57,569 bases of DNA from Amanita rubescens (taxonomy: Eukaryota > Basidiomycota > Agaricomycetes > Agaricales > Amanitaceae): contig WION01000328.1 of NCBI GenBank assembly GCA_015039365.1, forward strand, positions 1 to 57,569, read 5' to 3'. Positions 11,929-24,864 of the stretch are shown here, in pieces. The notes under the pieces are model-generated. The model ran no database searches. It saw only the letters and a program-made list of their open reading frames with translations, and was not told the DNA's origin. Within the stretch, counting starts at the first letter, position 1, and every line of letters begins with the position of its first letter. Position numbers and translations under genes: made by a program.

Positions 11929-12114
11929 CCTTGCTTTGAGTCCCCACTGTCATGGAGCTATCTATGTTACCATCTCTTTTATACTGGCACCTGTACCTAA
12001 GTAGACAAATCCGTTGCAAATACACCCCACGGTACCTCATGGGGTAATCCGCTTGGGAAAGTCCAGCTGTCGTGCCCCACTATGATGTAATCGAGGTCCT
12101 TGACGGAAACCACC

Positions 12115-12639
12115 ATGCATGGACTCAAACATTTCTGGCGTTTGCGCTGCACCCTGCCACACGCCAGGAATTCGATGTCCAGCACCTTCCTAGCTTCAGC
12201 TGTAAGACAAAGGAACTCTGTCTGTCCGTTAGGCCTCTCAAACTCACGTATCACGTTAATCACGCTCGCATTAACAGCTGCACGGGTCTCTTCCATCCAC
12301 CAACGGGCGCCGAAAGACGACGCCGAAAATGAAGCCGAAAATGAAGCTGAAAATGAAGCTGAAAATGAAGCTGAAAATGAAGCTGAAAATGAGGCTGAAA
12401 AATCGTTCCTCGATGCTATGGGCATGAAGGACTGGACCGTGCGCCTCACCAAAGATGAGCAAGGCAACGAGGTCGTCACGGCTGGTGGGCGTATTACCGG
12501 TTATGTCAGACCTGGTCCAGGGCGGTTAAAGCACCGCCTTGCGGATCCGCGTCTTGTGGAGGATTTTGGCGTGTACGATATTGATGATCTCACCGAAGGT
12601 CAGCTTGCAGAATACCTCGCTGCACAAGAGCAAGGGTGA
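12115..12639 (+). CDS. hypothetical protein with (AENE)n acidic repeat
   Basis: The open frame runs from ATG 12115 to TGA 12637-12639. Its first half is of uncertain reality. The second half carries AENE repeated about six to seven times (12-bp units GCTGAAAATGAA, 12323-12403), then FLDAMGMKDWTVRLTKDEQG, GGRITGYVRPGPGRLKHRLA and VEDFGVYDIDDLTEGQLAEY. The C-terminal half looks well coded and may be preceded by an exon that I cannot place. The complementary strand is also open here (about 12000-12460; SFSA repeats, then a coding-like stretch with CLTAEARKVLDIEFLACGRV), so the coding strand is not fully settled. No family recognised. Confidence 0.4.
   Translation: MHGLKHFWRLRCTLPHARNSMSSTFLASAVRQRNSVCPLGLSNSRITLITLALTAARVSSIHQRAPKDDAENEAENEAENEAENEAENEAENEAEKSFLDAMGMKDWTVRLTKDEQGNEVVTAGGRITGYVRPGPGRLKHRLADPRLVEDFGVYDIDDLTEGQLAEYLAAQEQG
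12323..12403. repeat. 12-bp tandem repeat (AENE / SFSA)
   Basis: Roughly six and a half copies of a 12-base unit GCTGAAAATGAA, nearly perfect apart from GCC/GCT and GAA/GAG changes. The length is a multiple of three, so copy-number change would not break frame. It encodes Ala-Glu-Asn-Glu on the plus strand and Ser-Phe-Ser-Ala on the minus strand. Confidence 0.95.
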
Positions 12640-13004
12640 GCAATTGACTCTGAAAGGGAAGAATGGCTTATATGTGATCCATGTTCGAACAGCCAGTTGT
12701 ATAAGCTGGAAAAGATAGGTAACAAATGGGTAAAAATCCCTGTAGATGACTTTGAACTTTGAACTACTATACGAGGATGAACAAGACGATATCGATGGGG
12801 GCGGGAAAGACGATAAGATGGTAACGACATGTGAAAATATGGAAGGTGAACGATGATAAAGATCCAAAGAGGACGGTGCTTTTTGTACCCAAAGTATTTT
12901 ACAAGACTCCGGTGTCATGGCACATGGCAAAAGACCTTTATTTCGAGTCAGCGTTCTGTCATTAGGCTGCAGACTCGAATTGCATCCGAACGTACGCTAA
13001 GACC
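12640..13004. other. intergenic, no gene recognised
   Basis: Nothing coding is supported here. The stretch holds the likely 3' end of the (AENE)n ORF and short random ORFs. At about 13005 similarity to the ABC transporter gene begins. Confidence 0.4.
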
Positions 13005-13480
13005 ATCTAGTATATAGCCCCTTGGTCGAATCGTTTTGAAGGTTGTGTTAGCCAATTGATCATTGAAAGGCGTGCATATAAGATATCGACTCAGACGTTG
13101 GGAGTATAATAACTTGAAGTGTCTTCTACGCCACCCCAAGTCACACGTACTAGCAGGGTGCATATTCTTTTTGTGCGTGTTCGTGGTCATCGCGTCCAAC
13201 ATCCTCGCAGCCTCGATCTTTAACCTCATAGCCTATTATTACCAGCTTCTGCGGAGCGAGCGCCAGGAAAATAAGTTAACTCTTGTTGTTTCACTCTTGA
13301 ATCTTGATGCAGCGACGTCAGGAATAGCGTAACAAGATGTTCCAACGTCAGACGCTGTGCCAGGATCATTGCTCCATGTATACTTGTCCGAGAGCATAAC
13401 TGGCCTGGCGATGATTCGTGCACCCGGGGCGAAGCAAAAGCGATCCAAGAGAATCTGGAAGTACCAGGATAGGTAGAAAT
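13005..13480 (+). pseudogene. eroded ABCC transporter relic, TMD2 part
   Basis: GCCCCTTGGTCGAATCG near 13018 corresponds to the PLGRIMNR region of the intact gene (about 9597). AGATATCGACT near 13080 corresponds to its DIDT exon. LIAYYYQLLRSERQE (about 13225-13270) corresponds to [13 protein letters not shown], and SLLHVYLSESITGLAMIRA (about 13367-13425) to [19 protein letters not shown]. Stops and indels are frequent. The relic is more diverged from the intact gene than is the copy at the left window edge, so it is an older or different paralogue. Confidence 0.75.
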
Positions 13481-13559
13481 AAGACGAGTCTATCCTCTTT
13501 TTAAAATTTTTATAACGGGGCTGATTTTGTCCAGGTTCATCTGCAGCCATATCAGCGCG

Positions 13560-15200
13560 AACACTCGTAATGTCTGCCGATTCACAATAAAATCAGCCAG
13601 TAGGTCAAGTCTGAAAAGGAGAGGTGATCTAACAGTACGCGGTCTTCGCATCTTCTGCCAGCATGCAACCAGAAAATACGTCTAGGAGCGTGGCAGGGTC
13701 GGAAGGTCGATCTGGGAGCGTAATACCGAGATCGGCTGCTAATGCAGGCTGAGGAACTTGAACCATTGCTGAGTTCCGCAACGTAGTGGAGGGTAACAAT
13801 TCTCTCACATGAATATGAATTTCCATGTTGGCACAATTTGCGCAAGTCCAACCCCTATCCGAGTCCACGAGCGGAGAATCCTCAAAGGCAGTCGCTGGTT
13901 GTTCTGCCGGGACCCCGCGCTTCAGAAAGACGGCTTAACAAGTGCCGTCGAATCACCTGCCAAGATGGGACTTGCAGACGGCAACTACAAGAGGTTGACC
14001 GGTTTGCATCCAAATGATGCGACTGCAAGGTAAGCAAGCGTCGTGATCTATCTTTCCGCACTGTGCTAGCTCGGCTCATAAAAACTCTCAACGATGTATA
14101 GTTCCGCTTGGAACACCTTGAGGAGGAAAACAACATCCCACGCTGGCGTGTACGTGAGTTGGAATACGAGCTGGAGGAGTGCAAGCAAGAAGTTGTTCCG
14201 GAGCGTACACGATGGCAGGAAGAAACCGCGGACTCGTTGTCTGGTGTAATACAAGCCGCGAGTCCCATCCCTCCAGTTGCACCAACTATTACCGCCACAT
14301 TTCAACAGCGGATACCTCCCTTTCTCGACGAGATAACAGCGGGCTATCAAACAGCCCATTAAATGGAATTGATGTGGTTTCAGGAGAGGGTAAGTTCTTC
14401 TTTTCCTCTTCCTTGTTCTTTGCTGATAGAATCTATGAATCTGCAGCTTCAATCCACTGACCACGAGGACTCGAGGAGGAGCCCTTTGATGCTCCTGCAC
14501 GAACGGAAGAAAGATGAGAAGAGGGTTTATCAGCTAGAGATGGTCTCGGACCGTATGCCTCCGTCCAGTAGAAGCACACCCCTCGGGACACCACGTACAT
14601 CAGTCGGTGTGGCAGATGTCTTAGCGAATCTCAGTCCTACCGTGATTCATGTCTGATGGGCTCCCCCTTCATGTGAGGCTGCTGATGAGGTTCGGGTTTG
14701 TGATCAATATGGCGAACTTGAAGAAGTCCTTGGAGCCATTGCGCTCTGACCGTCTGAAAGGGAGTATTGTGGCGGTGATGTTGGATACTAGGTGGGTGCA
14801 ACAAGACACCGACCAGAGTGCGAGAGCAAGAGTGAAAGAGAGGGCGCCTGAGAGGGATAGCACAGAGGGAAAAGAAAAACCAGAGCACACTCCACTGGCA
14901 TGCCTCCCATCGATTTCTCATCAGCCGTATCCGTTTCTGCCTCCTCTCTCCCGAGGTCTCAGTCGGCTTAGCGTCCAGTGGTGTCGTCCTGGATGGTGGC
15001 ACTACCCATCCGATTAATTAATAAAAAAGATTGGTGCGACACGCTGCTGTTGCAGAGGCTGATGCTATTGTTGTTGAATCGATAGCCTGCGCTAATGGGG
15101 GGGATCCTAGGCTTTCGCCTGCACATACTGGCTTACTGTTGTTTCAGCCGAGATAGGTAATAAATATCACGGACCTGAGGGTGTGCCTCATCTGCATCGC
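13560..15200. other. foreign insert inside the ABC relic
   Basis: This 1.6-1.7 kb interrupts the transporter relic between its second membrane domain (ending about 13480) and its NBD2 part (from about 15215). It does not resemble the corresponding part of the intact gene. It contains a minus-strand open frame at 13629-13868 (RGWTCANCANMEIHIH, then PALAADLGITLPDRPSDPAT) and a plus-strand charged frame at 14101-14362. I found no clear terminal inverted repeats. It may be a mobile element remnant or a chimeric insertion. Confidence 0.4.
14101..14362 (+). CDS. hypothetical coiled-coil-like ORF
   Basis: It starts right after an intron-like acceptor (GATGTATAG) and reads FRLEHLEEENNIPRWRVREL, EYELEECKQEVVPERTRWQE, then a Pro/Ala stretch, ending at TAA 14360-14362. 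The Glu/Arg/Leu spacing suggests a short coiled coil. An upstream open frame (13809-14033) ends in a GTAAGC donor, but the two do not join in phase. Some agaricomycete retroelement gag-like ORFs look like this, but I cannot assign it. Confidence 0.3.
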
Positions 15201-15214
15201 TACTTAAGATCTCG

Positions 15215-15915
15215 ATCAACCTACTCGCGTTGAACCGATATATCCTAGCGCTCTACCGACCCGTTGACGGCATTGATGACTTATGGAAGGTCACCATCAT
15301 GGCGCAATGGTTTCACTGATCGGATTGTCTCCTCGCTGAGATGTGTCGAACGATATTTTCGGGTACTGCGCCAAAACTTTGGGTCGACGCGTTCAAAAAG
15401 TGCTCACACACACACACACACACCTCGTCGATAATGCGAGGCAAGACTTCGACTTCTTTTTTGCCGGCTCAAGGCGAAGGCAGGTAACTCAACGGATCGG
15501 TTCACTCTGGGTACCCCCCCACAACTGTGTATTATAATAGAGGGGATGAGGGTGCGAACCTTTTGAATCGGTCAGGTACATCGAGTCGCCCCTTTCATAA
15601 TTTACTTAACCCCGCACAAACTGACTTGGCTCGAACATAGCGTTAGTCAGAGCGTCCCTTGACGCGCGGGTTCTCGTCATGAAACTCGGCGGTTATTATA
15701 ATCTTTCAACAAGCATTCGTCGATTACGGAATTATTGACTGTAGGACCACACTGTGATTGTTTATCGTACGATAATCCAGTTATCTGGTTGTTGTATTGT
15801 AACTAGTTGATAAGGATTGATGTATTTGACAGATTGACCCAGAAGCATCATATCTTGACAGGGCATATGTGCTTGAAGTTGCTTTAAGTGTAATGGAAAG
15901 CTGTTGCGCGTGGAA
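15215..15915 (+). pseudogene. eroded ABCC transporter relic, NBD2 part
   Basis: Recognisable pieces occur in the same order as in the intact gene: GCTCTACCGACCCGTTGA (about 15250, ALYRLVE), CTCGTCGATAATGCGA (about 15423, LVDNAKR), GGTGCGAACCTTTTGAATCG (about 15551, EGANLSVG), a decayed Walker B region (15640-15690), CATTCGTCGATTACG (about 15715, ASVDYE), and the last-exon region (15850-15915). Intron relics are still visible. It cannot encode a functional domain. Confidence 0.7.
15402..15422. repeat. (CA)n microsatellite
   Basis: About ten CA dinucleotides in a row inside the ABC transporter relic. Confidence 0.95.
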
Positions 15916-16096
15916 AAAGAACTTTGCCAAGCACATTGGACCAAGTTAAATAAAGCACAAGTGAAAGGCGTGTATTAATATTAATGTCACAGCATGTAGC
16001 TTGGGGAATATAGAGAAACATCAGGGACTAGTAGGGATGCATGTATAAAGAACAACAAGACGGGTAGGTAGTGCAGCGATAACAGAATCCAGATCA

Positions 16097-17693
16097 TCAG
16101 TCCATAAAAAGTCTCTTCAGGTAATCTCCTGCGGCTTGCTTGAGGGAAGGATCCACAGTAGGATTGCCAAGGACCTCCTAAAGCGGTATATCGTTAATTA
16201 GGCAAATGGATGTCTGGTTCTAGGATACAACTTACGATTGCACGGTCCATCTTTTGCTTGGTGGAGGCAGTCTGCCTGTTGTGTTCGAATTCGGCAGCCT
16301 CGCGCTCCACCCTGAGTCGCTCCATATCCCTCCTCAGAGCGCTCTCTCGTTCTTCTCGTTCTTCTCGCCTGCGCATATATTCTAATTTCATTTTACCTGT
16401 TTGCGTCTGCACCTGCAGGAACTGTAGATAGGTGTGAAGGAGTCCTTGGGTGATGGGTATATTTACAATAGTGGGGTCGGAAGTCGAGGTGACGGAAGAA
16501 GAGGAAGGGTTGGGTTGGGTCGGGCCGCCGGCAGCCGAGGAGGGTGAGTTGGGGAGGGGAGGAATGTCTCGCAGGGTCTGGGGATTGATGTAATTATTCA
16601 TGGGATGGGAGCGGTCGTTTGCAATGCCGTTTATACCATTGGTCATCTGGATCGGGTCAGGAGCTGAAGTAAAGTCCATCGTCGTCTGGTCGTCGTCGTC
16701 AGCGTCCTCTACCGTAGTCGATGTCGGAGGCCCTTGACCATTGGCGCGCGACTGGATCGGTCTCGTCGTGGCCGGATCGCCGTGCCACCTGGGATTACAT
16801 GTGATGCGAGAACGAAGAACGCCGAGAAGAAAAAGCTTACCTCCGATAGAAGAGATCATACCACCCAACGCGGTGCCAATGATCAATTGTTCTGGCGGTG
16901 ATGTTACCCACGTCACATCCCGCCTTGCGGGCGGTTTGGAGCCTGCGCTCGTACTCGCGCAGCCGGTCGGCCTCGGGCAGACCTGTGATGGAGGGAGCAT
17001 GGCTGTGATACGATTCGAACGCGTAAATCTGTTTAAAGAGGTTAAAATTGCGTTCGTAGCAGCCTTTCAGAGCCTGATACGTCTTTTTGTTGCCAAAGAC
17101 CTCCATGGAGCACTAAAAGTGGGTTAGCGGAGGCAAAACGCGTACGTGGAGACAGACCTCGCGGAGACAAGAATTTTTAGTGGCCCTAAGGGCATTCCAG
17201 TGATCGTCCTGGCCAGGCCCCATGAGCCAGGAGAATAGTTTTGATTTTTCCTCATCTGTCCAGTGCTTTGCGCCCTGGCCAGAGGAGTCGATGTCGTAAT
17301 CGGTAGCGTCGTCAGTTTCGCGACGGCGCTTGACTACCTGAGCATTCATGACATCGACCTGCTTGCGCTTTACGCCCGGAGAGGGCTGACTAGTAGTGAC
17401 GGCGAATAGAGGAGAATGAGAAGATGAAGCGGCGGGATGAGGTTGAGGAGGAGGGATTTGTGGTAGGTTTGGAGAAGAATTGCGATAAGAGTCTGGAGGA
17501 CGTGAGTAGGGTGGAGCAGGGCCAACAAGATGTGAGCCGAGAGCCTGACCGAGGCTCTGGTGAGTCTGGAAGGGAGTCTGGGGATGAATTGAAGTGAGCA
17601 GTTTTGAAAGCACGAGTCTCGAAAACGCACGGAGCCATTGCTATCGAGATTGGAGTCTCTCCGGTCAGGCATGGGCATATGGCCGTATTGCAT
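16097..17693 (-). CDS. SANT/Myb-like, coiled-coil nuclear protein
   Basis: Five exons on the minus strand: 17631-17693, 17158-17577, 16841-17112, 16236-16788 and 16097-16177, all with GT-AG introns that keep frame. The start is ATG 17693 (MQYGHMPMPDRRDSNLDSNG). A Pro/Ser-rich stretch follows, then a basic stretch (VKRKQVDVMNAQVVKRRRE), which may be a nuclear localisation signal. After it comes a SANT/Myb-like region (KHWTDEEKSKLFSWLMGPGQ, DHWNALRATKNSCLRE, KKTYQALKGCYERNFNLFKQ). After an acidic DADDDDQTTMDF patch comes a long Arg/Glu-rich helix (MRRREEREERESALRRDMER), probably a coiled coil. The tail is DPSLKQAAGDYLKRLFMD. Such proteins occur in basidiomycetes as putative transcription or chromatin factors. 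The DNA target is unknown. Confidence 0.75.
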
Positions 17694-17850
17694 GGCTGAA
17701 TCACTGGATCATGGTTGAATGCACGACATGATGCAGACCGCGACACACACTTTGGGACCTGCGACGCCATCCGCAACTGAACCGCCTCGATGCGCTGTCT
17801 TGTTTGGTTCGCAGCGGCTCGTCTGCCAAACATCATTATAATCTCTCCGG

Positions 17851-21252
<3,402 letters not shown>

Positions 21253-21408
21253 GTATGTGAAGGAGATTCTGCCTGTTCTAGGGTTGGCTTCGCCAGCAAA
21301 AAGGGCGCCGTCGACGCTGAAGGCGGTGAACAAGCTTGTTTGTTGCTGTTTTTGCCGGCTTATGCAGCCATAGCGCTTCCATTTCGCGACTGATGTGATC
21401 AACAGCTG

Positions 21409-22140
21409 GGCCAGCTAGGTCCGTAAGCAGTGCTGAAATTGCAGTTACAATGGCCCTGGTTCAGAACTTCGGCTATGCGAGGCGGCTAATCTGAGCAATT
21501 AATACACCGATCAGGCGCTCGAACCAAGCGGAGGACAGTCGTTACGTATTCCGTGCGTGCACGCTACTTCCTCAAGGCCATGTTCGCTCTTCGGAGCCAC
21601 TGGTTTCTCTTTTTGTTTCTCTTTCTGGAAGTCGATGCTCGACCCACACGGCCCACCACCTTCATTTCGCTTCCTCTTCAAAGTTTTACCTGTGGGACAC
21701 GTTGGATGATCATCCTAACGAACGTGTCAACTGACGTCGTGTATCATTATCGATTAGGTGCATCATCACAGTGTGAATGCTTGTGAATGCTACTCTGCGG
21801 CGTTATGCCCGAATGACCGGCCGACGCATGAGGACCTCTTCAAGAATCTTATAGACCGTGTATTTCCTCCTTCCGCGGTGCAGAAAAGATATAATAGAGA
21901 GGGGCTTGACAAAAATTTAAACTATGCGGGCTCGAATAGCGACAAAGCGTCGGCTGTGCTTACAAGCGGCCCTTCCGTCTGGGACCGGCAAGAGCGGACA
22001 TTCTCATGCCAATGTCACTTCAAATTCCACCACCGGACCGGCTAGTATTGGCCTCACCATCGAGTCAGTTGTATATATTATTTTGTCTATATCGTCTAAT
22101 GATGGAGTTTGCTCCGCGAAATCGAGTGATCCTCAGTCAT
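21409..22140 (+). pseudogene. partial duplicate of aspartic protease 5' region
   Basis: This block is a near copy of 27048-27830. Upstream DNA (GGCCAGCTAGGTCCGTAAGC) is included, as are the signal peptide (MFALRSHW then hydrophobic FLFLFLFLE), propeptide pieces (DARPTRPTTFISLPLQ, HEDLFKNLIDRV, NREGLDKNLNYAGSNSDKAS) and the end at TTGPASIGLTIES. Small deletions remove parts of exon 1 and the propeptide, and everything downstream (the catalytic domain) is absent. It is a truncated, non-functional copy in the 5' region of the acetyltransferase gene, on the opposite strand. Confidence 0.85.
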
Positions 22141-22339
22141 AGATGGCCCACCTCAGCTGGTTTATAACATCCTGCGTCTGCTTATTTGTTCTGATTGAAA
22201 TTTTAATCTGACATCGTTAATCCGAATTTTTTCAATACTCGTCTCGCCAAGCTTACTACATCATAGACCTGTAAACGAGTCGTAGAATGTTAGGAGTGGT
22301 GCAATAACTGGACTGATAAGAACTCACCTTCCAACGCGA

Positions 22340-23419
22340 CTAAGAATCCGTTGTAAATAAAGCGACTCGTGGAAGTACGAGTAAATCTTGCAAAAACACA
22401 GGAACGCGGAGCAGAAGCAACGTGCTAGATGTCGACAGCACCGCTAAAACCGTGATTCTCACCGGTGCCTCGTCTAGATACTTGATCAATTTCTTCAAAG
22501 GGGGGGAATCCGGATTTTCCTCGATGAGAAAGGCCGCCACGACCGTTCGGGAAGTCATGGCAACTGGTAAAGTTGATGCGATTGGGCTAGGATGAGGACG
22601 AAATGTAATTGGTAAATCCCATCCTTCACGTAGAACAAACATGGCAGGAAATTGCCCTAGCTTAGAGTCGGGAGTGATACCTTTGACGATGTCGTCACAG
22701 GTGAAAGGTTCTCCCATCTCCAGAAGCCTGGTAAAGGCTTCACACCAGTGCTGCGTGAATGTCCGTCCATCTTCTCTCGAATTGCTGATACCCTTGCGTG
22801 CAGTAGCAGCCACGAGCTCCACCCTCGCACCCTTGGTCTTCCCGCCCTGTCCTGCAATAGCAGCACAACGGGAATCTATCACGAGGAGAACATCGAGCCC
22901 CGAAGAATTCGAAGCCAAATCCTTCAGACTGTTTTTAATAAGAGAGATATCCATTTCTGGCCCATCACCCAGCTCCTGACCGGTTTTTGGGGTGATAATG
23001 AGGCTATCGGGTGTACTACCGGCGATGGCGTGGCCTGCATAATGGAGGATGAGGAGCTTGCGACGTCCGGATTGTGATACTGTTTCGGCGATTTCACCTG
23101 CCAATGTAATACCTGGCATAACGACATCGTCCAGGCTTCGCTGGCATGATTCTACGTCCTGAAGCTTCGAAAGAGTATCGATGAACAGGGAGCTGTCTTC
23201 CCCACTACCGGTATCGTCTGATTTCCAGTAAATGGAAAAGACGGAAACGCTATCGTAAGAGTCCGAGACCGCGATTTGCATTCGCTGTATCGCTTCATTA
23301 AACCTTGCCTCGACGGTTTGTGCTGTCAATCTTTGCAAATCGGCAATATGAGGAATATTAGAAAGTGCCATGGGATTTGACCGAAACTGAAACTGAATCA
23401 CACCACAGCCCCACTGCAT
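22340..23419 (-). CDS. caspase-like (C14-type) protein with conserved-looking C-terminal tail
   Basis: A single uninterrupted frame of 359 codons from ATG 23419 (a second Met at codon 17 is possible). KLLILHYAGHAIAG (His130) and LDVLLVIDSRCAAIAG (Cys185) have the spacing and hydrophobic strands of the His-Cys dyad of a caspase/metacaspase p20 domain. Upstream, FNEAIQRMQIAVSDSYDSVS resembles the helix before the first strand. SCQRSLDDVVMPGITLAGEI is a preceding helix. After the domain, residues about 293-355 (VAAFLIEENPDSPPLKKLIK, YLDEAPVRITVLAVLSTSST, LLLLRVPVFLQDL) form a separate hydrophobic module. No nucleotide-binding or repeat domain is attached, so it is an orphan, small caspase-like protein. 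The canonical DSC after the strand is DSRC here; protease activity is therefore an inference. The absence of introns is unusual for this window. Confidence 0.65.
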   Translation of the reverse strand: MQWGCGVIQFQFRSNPMALSNIPHIADLQRLTAQTVEARFNEAIQRMQIAVSDSYDSVSVFSIYWKSDDTGSGEDSSLFIDTLSKLQDVESCQRSLDDVVMPGITLAGEIAETVSQSGRRKLLILHYAGHAIAGSTPDSLIITPKTGQELGDGPEMDISLIKNSLKDLASNSSGLDVLLVIDSRCAAIAGQGGKTKGARVELVAATARKGISNSREDGRTFTQHWCEAFTRLLEMGEPFTCDDIVKGITPDSKLGQFPAMFVLREGWDLPITFRPHPSPIASTLPVAMTSRTVVAAFLIEENPDSPPLKKLIKYLDEAPVRITVLAVLSTSSTLLLLRVPVFLQDLLVLPRVALFTTDS

Positions 23420-24021
23420 CCGCTCTCTTTCTGATCTGCACGGGCGTCATCCGACAGCGAAACCCCCCTTTTTGTAATCTGGCCTGGGTGTCACAGAGAT
23501 TCCTCGTGCGCTCTCGAATGGCGCTGACGCCGAGTTAATCGCGACTCATCTAGGTCCAATGTACGCCGGTCTTCAAGTTGGAGCCCGAAATGACAGGAGA
23601 TTGTTACGTTATCCACGACAGAGGCTGGATACAAAAGAAAGTTATTGGTGCTCATATTATCAAAGCGCTATCGCTCTATCGGCACCGCGCGAACGAAGCA
23701 TATTGACATCTGGTTTCACTTCGTCCGCTGGGTTGATATACAGTACGAGAGAAGATCTCTTTGGTCTAGTATTATCTCACAAATGACATGATGGCAGATA
23801 TAATGACGGAGGCGCTTCCTAGCCCAAAGGTGAAGCATTTTGGTGTGTTTGGGACCGACGCGAGCTTGAGGGGGAGTGTTGATCCTTGAAAACGTTGAAG
23901 CTTGAAGAATCTTGTATTGCCTACATATGGACACCTACCAAATCCGGTAGGCAGTTGTGCCATTTCGGAACCGCCGTACGTTTCTATAATCTATTCATTC
24001 GTTTTGCTTCTGCCCACACAG
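23420..24021. other. intergenic between divergent genes
   Basis: No supported gene. The stretch separates the minus-strand caspase-like gene from the plus-strand proline-rich gene and must hold the promoter of the former. Confidence 0.4.
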
Positions 24022-24177
24022 CCTTGATATAGTGCCCATTTTATGGGCATTGCGTTCCTCGTATCAAAGCTGTCATCAAACCTAGGCAAAGTTTGCTTAT
24101 ACTACACAGCCTTCATTGTGATCGCCATATAGTGCCCCTGATATGGGCCGTGTATAAAAGCTGTCATCGAACGTAGG
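24022..24177. repeat. imperfect direct repeat in promoter
   Basis: Two copies of a 65-68 base unit (24022-24086 and 24110-24177). Each contains ATATAGTGCCC, ATGGGC, and then AAAGCTGTCATCRAACSTAGG (R = A/G, S = C/G). The second copy includes the TATA-like TATAAAAG at about 24153. Confidence 0.8.
24150..24160 (+). promoter_or_regulatory. TATA-box-like element
   Basis: GTATAAAAGC lies about 85 bases before the ATG at 24238, a spacing compatible with a TATA box and a short leader for the proline-rich protein gene. Confidence 0.5.
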
Positions 24178-24237
24178 TCCCTCTTCCCACGGAGCTGGTC
24201 TCTTCAAACGCATTTCTGAAAGCTGGCCTTTTTAAAC

Positions 24238-24864
24238 ATGCGTCTCTTGCTCGCCATCGCTCTCCTCTTTGGCTCTTATTCCACTGCCAATCCCATGCCG
24301 CATCCTCGCACAGGAGCATCCTATGATCGCCCGCTGGCATTTCCTGAACCTGAACCCTATTATGGTTACCTGCCAGCATTTCCTGAACCCGAACCCTATT
24401 ATGGTCACCCGCAGCGCATACCATTTCCTCAACCCTATCAGCACATACCATTCCCTCAGCCTCAGCTATATAGTCACAACCCACCACCTCTGCCCAATGG
24501 TCGGCATAGACCTCCTCCTCAACACAATGGCGGTCGCACGCCATCTTCTCTCCAGCGCCCCGGTCGTCGCCCGCATATGCCCCCGCCGTACACCACTTCG
24601 GGTCCCCCACCCCCGTACGAAGATTCATCTCACACTGAAGAGGAAGATGAACCCCTGCCCCCACCCCCCATCTACCCGCCCTACGTCCGGCCCTCAATCC
24701 CCCCTGTAGATTATGGCCCTCCCGATCTTCCAGTGAATATTTTTTTACCCGGGAACACCAAAGCGACCAAAAGGTACAAAGCGAACGAAGTGACCAATCC
24801 AGCGACTAAGGCGAACAAAGCGAACAAAATGCCAGGCCGCCCTGCTAAGAAACAACGTACATAG
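24238..24864 (+). CDS. secreted proline-rich repeat protein
   Basis: An intronless 208-codon frame from ATG 24238 to TAG 24862-24864. The first about 17 residues (MRLLLAIALLFGSYSTA) form a classic signal peptide. The mature part is very rich in Pro and Tyr, with a duplicated AFPEPEPYYG motif followed by two PFPQP motifs. A PPPPYEDSSHTEEEDEPLPP segment follows, and the tail has Lys-rich repeats (KATKRYKANE, KANKANKMPGRPAKKQRT). PPPYED resembles a PPxY-type motif, but with a signal peptide it is probably just composition. The role is unknown; it could be a wall-associated or small secreted structural protein. It has a TATA-like promoter and an upstream direct repeat. Confidence 0.65.
   Translation: MRLLLAIALLFGSYSTANPMPHPRTGASYDRPLAFPEPEPYYGYLPAFPEPEPYYGHPQRIPFPQPYQHIPFPQPQLYSHNPPPLPNGRHRPPPQHNGGRTPSSLQRPGRRPHMPPPYTTSGPPPPYEDSSHTEEEDEPLPPPPIYPPYVRPSIPPVDYGPPDLPVNIFLPGNTKATKRYKANEVTNPATKANKANKMPGRPAKKQRT

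Noticed and set aside
15402..15422. Possible CRISPR or regulatory array
   Set aside because: It is a simple CA microsatellite, and the organism is eukaryotic.
24164..24697. 177-codon minus-strand ORF opposite the proline-rich protein
   Set aside because: It is a mirror of a repetitive, GC-skewed coding sequence. The plus frame has a signal peptide, a TATA-like promoter and a clean ATG.
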